The notes under the pieces are model-generated. The model was not told where the DNA came from, did not search any database, and saw only the letters and a list, made by a program, of their open reading frames with translations. Positions 6,285-10,341 of a stretch of 10,341 bases of DNA are shown here, one piece after another. Location: NCBI GenBank assembly GCA_021780055.1, contig JAJXZM010000149.1, forward strand, positions 1-10,341. Reading direction: 5' to 3'. This DNA is from Acidobacteriota bacterium (lineage in GTDB: Bacteria > Acidobacteriota > Terriglobia > UBA7540). The translations under genes and the position numbers were made by a program. The number at the start of each line of letters is the position of its first letter. Within the stretch, counting starts at the first letter, position 1.

Positions 6285-7552
6285 ACGAGCAACTGGCATT
6301 ATTCGGAGGACCCAAAGCGGTCCTTGCGCCCCTGCCCACCTTTTTGGATTCGGCAGGGCGGACGTTCGGGCGTGAAGAGGAAGAACTTGTGTTGCAGGCG
6401 CTCAGGTCCGGCTGCCTCAGCCGCAACGGTGGGACAATGGTGAAATCGTTTGAGCAGGATTTCGCCGCCCAACTGGGCGTCGGTCGGGCGGTGGCTTGCT
6501 CCAGCGGGACCGCGGCGGTGCATCTGGCAGTGGCGGCGCTTGATCCGGAGCCCGGCGACGAATTCATCGTCCCACCCATCACGGACATCGGATCTCTCCT
6601 CCCTGCCCTCTGGCAGAATTGTATTCCCGTATTTGCCGACGTGAATCCTGACACGATGACGATCGACCCCGATTCAGTTGAGCAGAATGTTACCGATCGC
6701 ACGCGGGCGATCATTGCGGTCCATTTGGCCGGCCAGCCTTGTGAGATGGCGCGACTGCGAGCTATTGCGGACCAACATCATATTGCACTGATTGAAGACT
6801 GCGCCCAGGCTTATTGGGCAAAGTACGATGGGAAACTTGTCGGTACTCTCGGTGACATTGCCTGTTTCAGCCTGCAACAGACCAAACACATCACCTGCGG
6901 CGAAGGGGGAATCATGGCGACGTCGCGGCCGGATTTTGCAGATCGCGCGACTCTATTTGCCGATAAAGCCTGGCCGCGCGATACAAAGAATTTGAGCGCC
7001 GCTCGGTTTCTGTTTCTGGCACAGAATTACCGAATGAGCGAACTGCAGGGCGCAGTGGCGTTGGGGCAGTTGCCAAAAGTGGCCGGCGTGGCTGAGCGCA
7101 GGCGACAGAGCGCACGGCGACTGTCGCAAATGATTGCCGGATTGCCAGGCGTTCGCCCACCCTATGTGCCCCCCAATACGGATCCATCATACTGGCTTTA
7201 CATGCTGCGCATCGATGAAAGTAGCGCGGGCGTCCCCGCGCAACAATTTGGCGAGGCGCTAGTTGCCGAAGGAGTTCCGGCCTGGGTGCGCTACATCGTA
7301 AAGCCGCTGTATCTTTCCAGCCTGTTTTCGGAGATGCGAACTTTTGGCAGTTCGCACTATCCTTTCAGTTCCTACGGCAGCCAGGAATACAAGGCCGGTC
7401 TGTGCTCCCAGGCCGAAAAGGTGCTGGGCGAGGTGATTGCGATTCACTGGAATGAGAACTACAACGAAAGTCATGTTGAGCAAATCGGCGCGGCAATCAT
7501 GAAAGTGGCCCGCCATTACGCCGCTGCGGCTGCAGGCGGATCCGAGAGTTAA
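6281..7552 (+). CDS. DegT/DnrJ/EryC1/StrS-family PLP-dependent aminotransferase
   Basis: A 423-residue fold-type I PLP enzyme that probably transfers an amino group to or from a keto-sugar or keto-cyclitol. Visible marks are the LALFGGPKAV N-terminus, SSGTAA (74-79) for phosphate binding, E172-D173-C-A-Q176 with D173 contacting the pyridine nitrogen, FSLQQTK202 with the PLP Schiff-base lysine followed by CGEGG, and the NYRMSELQGAV segment (249-259). No key residue is missing, and the length is normal for the family. It is translationally coupled to the Gfo/Idh/MocA dehydrogenase. This pairing recurs in amino-sugar and AHBA-type pathways, such as NtdC/NtdA and RifL/RifK, where the dehydrogenase makes the ketone that the aminotransferase uses. 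In a catabolic-looking cluster it might instead remove an amino group. The next gene starts 15 bases downstream. Confidence 0.93.
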   Translation: MNEQLALFGGPKAVLAPLPTFLDSAGRTFGREEEELVLQALRSGCLSRNGGTMVKSFEQDFAAQLGVGRAVACSSGTAAVHLAVAALDPEPGDEFIVPPITDIGSLLPALWQNCIPVFADVNPDTMTIDPDSVEQNVTDRTRAIIAVHLAGQPCEMARLRAIADQHHIALIEDCAQAYWAKYDGKLVGTLGDIACFSLQQTKHITCGEGGIMATSRPDFADRATLFADKAWPRDTKNLSAARFLFLAQNYRMSELQGAVALGQLPKVAGVAERRRQSARRLSQMIAGLPGVRPPYVPPNTDPSYWLYMLRIDESSAGVPAQQFGEALVAEGVPAWVRYIVKPLYLSSLFSEMRTFGSSHYPFSSYGSQEYKAGLCSQAEKVLGEVIAIHWNENYNESHVEQIGAAIMKVARHYAAAAAGGSES

Positions 7553-7567
7553 GCGCGGGAGACCTTA

Positions 7568-9367
7568 ATGGGGCGATTCATTTTTTTCATGTGTTTTTGT
7601 GCGGTGGTTGTGAGTTCTGTGGCGGCCTCTCCGCCCGGTGCGGGCCTGCCGTGGTACATGCGTGAAACGGCCATGACGCCCGACGGCCGTTTGACGTTTC
7701 TAAACAAGCCGTGGTGGCCTAGGGCAAAAGCCCTTACCGAAGGTCAGAGCTTCACTCTCGACTTGAATCACGATGGTCGCCCGGACACACTCATCGAGCG
7801 CAAGGACGGAAATATTATCGAGGCGATTGATGACAGCGGAAAAACCAAAAACATCCTCAACAAGGTTGCTACCGCCTACGTCGTGAGTTACAAGGGGACC
7901 GGACTGGTTGATCGCATGGTCGTTTACATTGACAACAATGGCGACGGCAAAGCCGACGAAATGGAGATCCGGTACTACAAGGACGGGTATCTCCGTTTTG
8001 GATGGTTCGGTGAAAACTTTGATAATGATGGGACCCAGATTTTTTCGCTGAAGAACTGGCAGTATGCCGCGGACGGCTTTACCAGCAAGTTCCGCGGCAA
8101 CGACATGATTTACCTCAACAAATACAATCCCAAGACCCACGCCTGGGAGCCGCTTTCCGAATGCCCGTTTGCATTCTGGGACCCGGACCGCGATGGCCCG
8201 GGAGACATCGTCACGCGCTTTAGCGTCGCCCCCCTCAGCAGCAACTCCGGAAAGGACCGTGATTACGCAAACAATTACGATTACATGTGGGCGTCCGAGG
8301 CGGCTCCGCTTGCACGGATGGGCGCAATGAACGTGCGGCTGAGTTTTAATATCGACCCAGAGCCGCGGCATCTTGACCCTGAGCGCCCTCATTACAACTT
8401 TGGATTCACAATGGTGGGCGACCGCCCTTATCGCTATCCGCACATGTTTTATACAAACCCGCGCCGCCGGCCGCCCCAGACGGTTGTCCGCGTTCCGTGG
8501 AATGAAGCTCTCGCCGCCTCGTTGGACTATCCGGCAAGCCAGACCGGTTTTACCTGGGATGAAGCGCGCAGCGTCCACCGCTGGGAAGGCCAGTTCTGGA
8601 TTTACGAACGGCGTCTGCTTTACAACACCGGAGGTCCCACCTACCGCTGGAACATGCGGCGCGAATATTCTTCCAGGAAGACAGACCGCCGGCAAATTTA
8701 TTATTCTGCGGTGGACAAGCGTTACCACCTTTTCGGCGCGAGTGAAGGCTGGGTGGAAGTGGGGCACCTGGTGGACAACACCAGAGACATGGAGATCCGT
8801 TACTTTGACACCAACGGCGATGGATATTTTGACAAGTGGGAGGTGTTTCTTGCCGACAATCCCAATCCTGTTCGAGTCACGACTGTATCCAGCCCGCGTG
8901 CGCGGCTGGTTCCGCTCACGCGCAGCTTCCTAATCAAGGACTACAACCGACAGCTTCTGCCGCAGGCCATCGCGCAGGACGAGCAGTTGATCGGCGAGAT
9001 GAAAAAGTTTGTCAGCTCTTTGCTGGCTGCCGAATTTGAATCAGCGGCGACAAAATCAACCATGGCAGAGCGCCGCCGATATTGTCTGGATGTGGCGCGG
9101 GAGCTTTATTTCCTCAGCGTGCGCGACAGTCTCTATAGGCGCAACGCTTCGGGGGATTATCCGGGTCTGGCGCAGGAGGCACCGGGCAATTTGCTCAAAC
9201 GAGGTCCCATCGACGGTCGCTATACGCTGGGCGATACGCTCGATTACTGGAAGCTTGCCCGGGAGATCGAGGCCTTTGTAAATGACTACGGTTCCGGGCA
9301 TCTCCATCAGGCATTTCTGGATCTTGAAAAGATCACGCCCCCAGATCACCCAATTACAACTCAATAG
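7568..9367 (+). CDS. Secreted protein of unknown function with four calcium-loop-like motifs
   Basis: A 599-residue exported protein that I do not recognise. The start ATG has GGGAGA 5 bases upstream, followed by a signal peptide (hydrophobic residues about 4-19, probable cleavage near VAAS-PP). Four DxDxDG-type loops are visible: D65-x-N-x-D-G-x-x-D73, D122-x-N-x-D-G-x-x-D130, D205-x-D-x-D-G-x-x-D213 and D414-x-N-x-D-G-x-x-D422. The segments next to the second and fourth loops share MEIRY (132-136 and 408-412), suggesting an internal repeat. The middle (about 230-400) is rich in Tyr, Trp and Arg, as in carbohydrate-facing proteins. The last 140 residues look largely helical and charged. It ends with tandem stops TAG-TAA and is the last gene of the cluster. 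A calcium-stabilised extracellular glycan-binding or glycan-cleaving protein is plausible, but no catalytic motif can be named. Confidence 0.85.
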   Translation: MGRFIFFMCFCAVVVSSVAASPPGAGLPWYMRETAMTPDGRLTFLNKPWWPRAKALTEGQSFTLDLNHDGRPDTLIERKDGNIIEAIDDSGKTKNILNKVATAYVVSYKGTGLVDRMVVYIDNNGDGKADEMEIRYYKDGYLRFGWFGENFDNDGTQIFSLKNWQYAADGFTSKFRGNDMIYLNKYNPKTHAWEPLSECPFAFWDPDRDGPGDIVTRFSVAPLSSNSGKDRDYANNYDYMWASEAAPLARMGAMNVRLSFNIDPEPRHLDPERPHYNFGFTMVGDRPYRYPHMFYTNPRRRPPQTVVRVPWNEALAASLDYPASQTGFTWDEARSVHRWEGQFWIYERRLLYNTGGPTYRWNMRREYSSRKTDRRQIYYSAVDKRYHLFGASEGWVEVGHLVDNTRDMEIRYFDTNGDGYFDKWEVFLADNPNPVRVTTVSSPRARLVPLTRSFLIKDYNRQLLPQAIAQDEQLIGEMKKFVSSLLAAEFESAATKSTMAERRRYCLDVARELYFLSVRDSLYRRNASGDYPGLAQEAPGNLLKRGPIDGRYTLGDTLDYWKLAREIEAFVNDYGSGHLHQAFLDLEKITPPDHPITTQ

Positions 9368-9421
9368 TAACGCCTGCGGCCAGGCCGGGAAGAAGGCGCC
9401 CCCGAAGTAGTACCGTGACGT
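9368..9421. other. Convergent intergenic gap with a small inverted repeat
   Basis: The 54 bases between the two facing stop codons contain GCCTG-CGGC-CAGGC (9372-9385), a potential 5-bp stem with a 4-base loop. No T-tract follows it on either strand, so it is at best a weak or factor-assisted terminator. No other signal was seen here. Confidence 0.3.
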
Positions 9422-10341
9422 TCATTGTCCAAAGCTGGCAGGCGGGCTGGGAGACTTGGGATGATGGACCCACACCTGGGTGCCGCTGCCGAAATAGATT
9501 GTTCCGTCAGCGCCAATTGTCAACCCGCTTGTCGCTTTGCCTTCTGTCTCCGGAAAGAAATGTACTTCCCGGCGCGCCGGGAAAATATGCGCAAGTTCGC
9601 CACCCAGGATGCCCCAAAGCGTACCGTCCTTCGCTGCCTGGAGACTTTCTAAGGGAACGGAACGCGGATGGTCGAAGTGGTAAATTGGTGTCAGCGTGCC
9701 GGTCTGCGGATCGTAGTCCATCAATTGGTTGCCGGTCACGAAGTAAGCGTGACCTTTGACTGCCGCGATTGCCCCCAGTCCATGGGCATTGTTGAGCACG
9801 TGGTCAAAAACGATCTTTCTGGTGCTCGGATCCCAGACAAAAAAGTGGCTGTTGGTGGCCACGGCCTTGCTGCCGCCTCCGCCGCTTGGGTCGGCCCCGC
9901 AATAGACGTACTTCTCATCCGCAGCCACAGCGCTGATTTCCTCGTTGGGAATGAGATTCCGATGGACCTCCAATTTTCCTGTAGTTGGGTCAAAAACGGA
10001 CAGGGCACCGCCGATCATTCCGTAATCGGGCTGCGTGCCAATGTACATTTTGCTACCCGGGCCGAGATGTATCCCCCCCACGGGCCGGTACTGTTCCTTG
10101 GGGATGCGAAGAATCGTGCGCGGGTTTGAATCCGGCTTGTCGCCCTGGTTCCAGGGCCGCGACGGGTCAAAAACCACCAATGTCGCCTCGACGTAGGAGA
10201 TGCTGTAGAGTTTCCCTTGATACGGAATGCCGTAATAAATTTCACCACCCTCATCCATCACCTGGTCGTAGGAGATGAGCTGATGGTTTTGCGGACTGTC
10301 GGAGAAAAGCGTCTGCCCCAGACCCGGCCCCCCGTAAATCA
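9422..10341 (-). CDS. Beta-propeller repeat protein, N-terminal part cut off by the window edge
   Basis: The frame runs open from the right edge to a TGA at 9422-9424, giving about 305 C-terminal residues. A GTG at 10261 is internal: upstream codons continue a sensible protein, including YGGPGLGQTLFSDSPQ. Repeated blade-like units contain a strand with a [FWY]DP turn (FDPSRPW, FDPTTGK, WDPSTRK, YDPQTGT) about 40-60 residues apart, alternating with strands such as GSKMYIGT, DEKYVYCG, GHAYFVTG, DGTLWGIL and DGTIYFGS. This is the pattern of PQQ/YVTN/SMP-30-like propellers. Such proteins are often exported and may bind ligands or act as lactonases, but no catalytic residue set is evident in the visible part. 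It is transcribed toward the cluster, so it belongs to a separate unit whose link to the catabolic genes is unproven. Confidence 0.85.
   Translation of the reverse strand, partial: IYGGPGLGQTLFSDSPQNHQLISYDQVMDEGGEIYYGIPYQGKLYSISYVEATLVVFDPSRPWNQGDKPDSNPRTILRIPKEQYRPVGGIHLGPGSKMYIGTQPDYGMIGGALSVFDPTTGKLEVHRNLIPNEEISAVAADEKYVYCGADPSGGGGSKAVATNSHFFVWDPSTRKIVFDHVLNNAHGLGAIAAVKGHAYFVTGNQLMDYDPQTGTLTPIYHFDHPRSVPLESLQAAKDGTLWGILGGELAHIFPARREVHFFPETEGKATSGLTIGADGTIYFGSGTQVWVHHPKSPSPPASFGQ

Noticed and set aside
7700..8767. 355-codon open frame on the - strand over the secreted calcium-loop protein
   Set aside because: The + strand frame has a signal peptide, a ribosome binding site and repeated motifs, while the antisense frame has none of these.
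9372..9385. Rho-independent terminator at the operon end
   Set aside because: The stem is only 5 bp and no T-run follows on either strand; it is recorded only as an inverted repeat.

Overview
The window is a 10.3 kb stretch of a GC-rich (roughly 57 %, estimated by eye) bacterial genome. It is dominated by one long co-directional gene cluster on the + strand (1-9367) that ends against a convergent gene on the - strand (9422-10341). The mix of an SSS-family symporter, a DUF4861-like secreted protein, small TIM-barrel amidohydrolases, an FAH-family enzyme, a Gfo/Idh/MocA dehydrogenase, a DegT aminotransferase and beta-propeller proteins resembles accessory catabolic loci of soil Acidobacteriota. 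Planctomycetota or Verrucomicrobiota are possible alternatives. This assignment is inferred from gene content; there is no rRNA or marker gene here. I see no tRNA, rRNA, CRISPR array, insertion sequence or phage gene.

Layout: (1) the 3' part of a sodium:solute symporter, cut by the left edge; (2) a secreted DUF4861-like protein; (3) two adjacent, ATGA-overlapping amidohydrolase-2-like proteins, the first with a full metal site and the second with every metal-site residue replaced; (4) an FAH-family hydrolase/isomerase starting at TTG behind a strong ribosome binding site; (5) a Gfo/Idh/MocA oxidoreductase overlapping (6) a DegT/DnrJ/EryC1/StrS PLP enzyme; (7) a secreted protein of about 600 residues that I do not recognise, carrying four calcium-loop-like DxNxDGxxD motifs; (8) on the other strand, the C-terminal part of a beta-propeller protein, cut by the right edge.

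From 2744 to 9367 the gaps are 21 bases or less and two junctions overlap, so these genes are very probably one transcript; the symporter and the DUF4861-like gene (gaps of 99 and 37 bases) plausibly belong to it too. My reading is that this is a substrate-uptake-and-catabolism operon. The two secreted proteins would act on or bind an extracellular, perhaps carbohydrate-derived, substrate. The symporter would import the product, and the dehydrogenase, aminotransferase, amidohydrolase and FAH enzyme would convert it to central metabolites. The substrate cannot be named from the sequence. The most unusual item is the active/degenerate amidohydrolase pair, followed by the unrecognised secreted calcium-loop protein and the overall gene combination.
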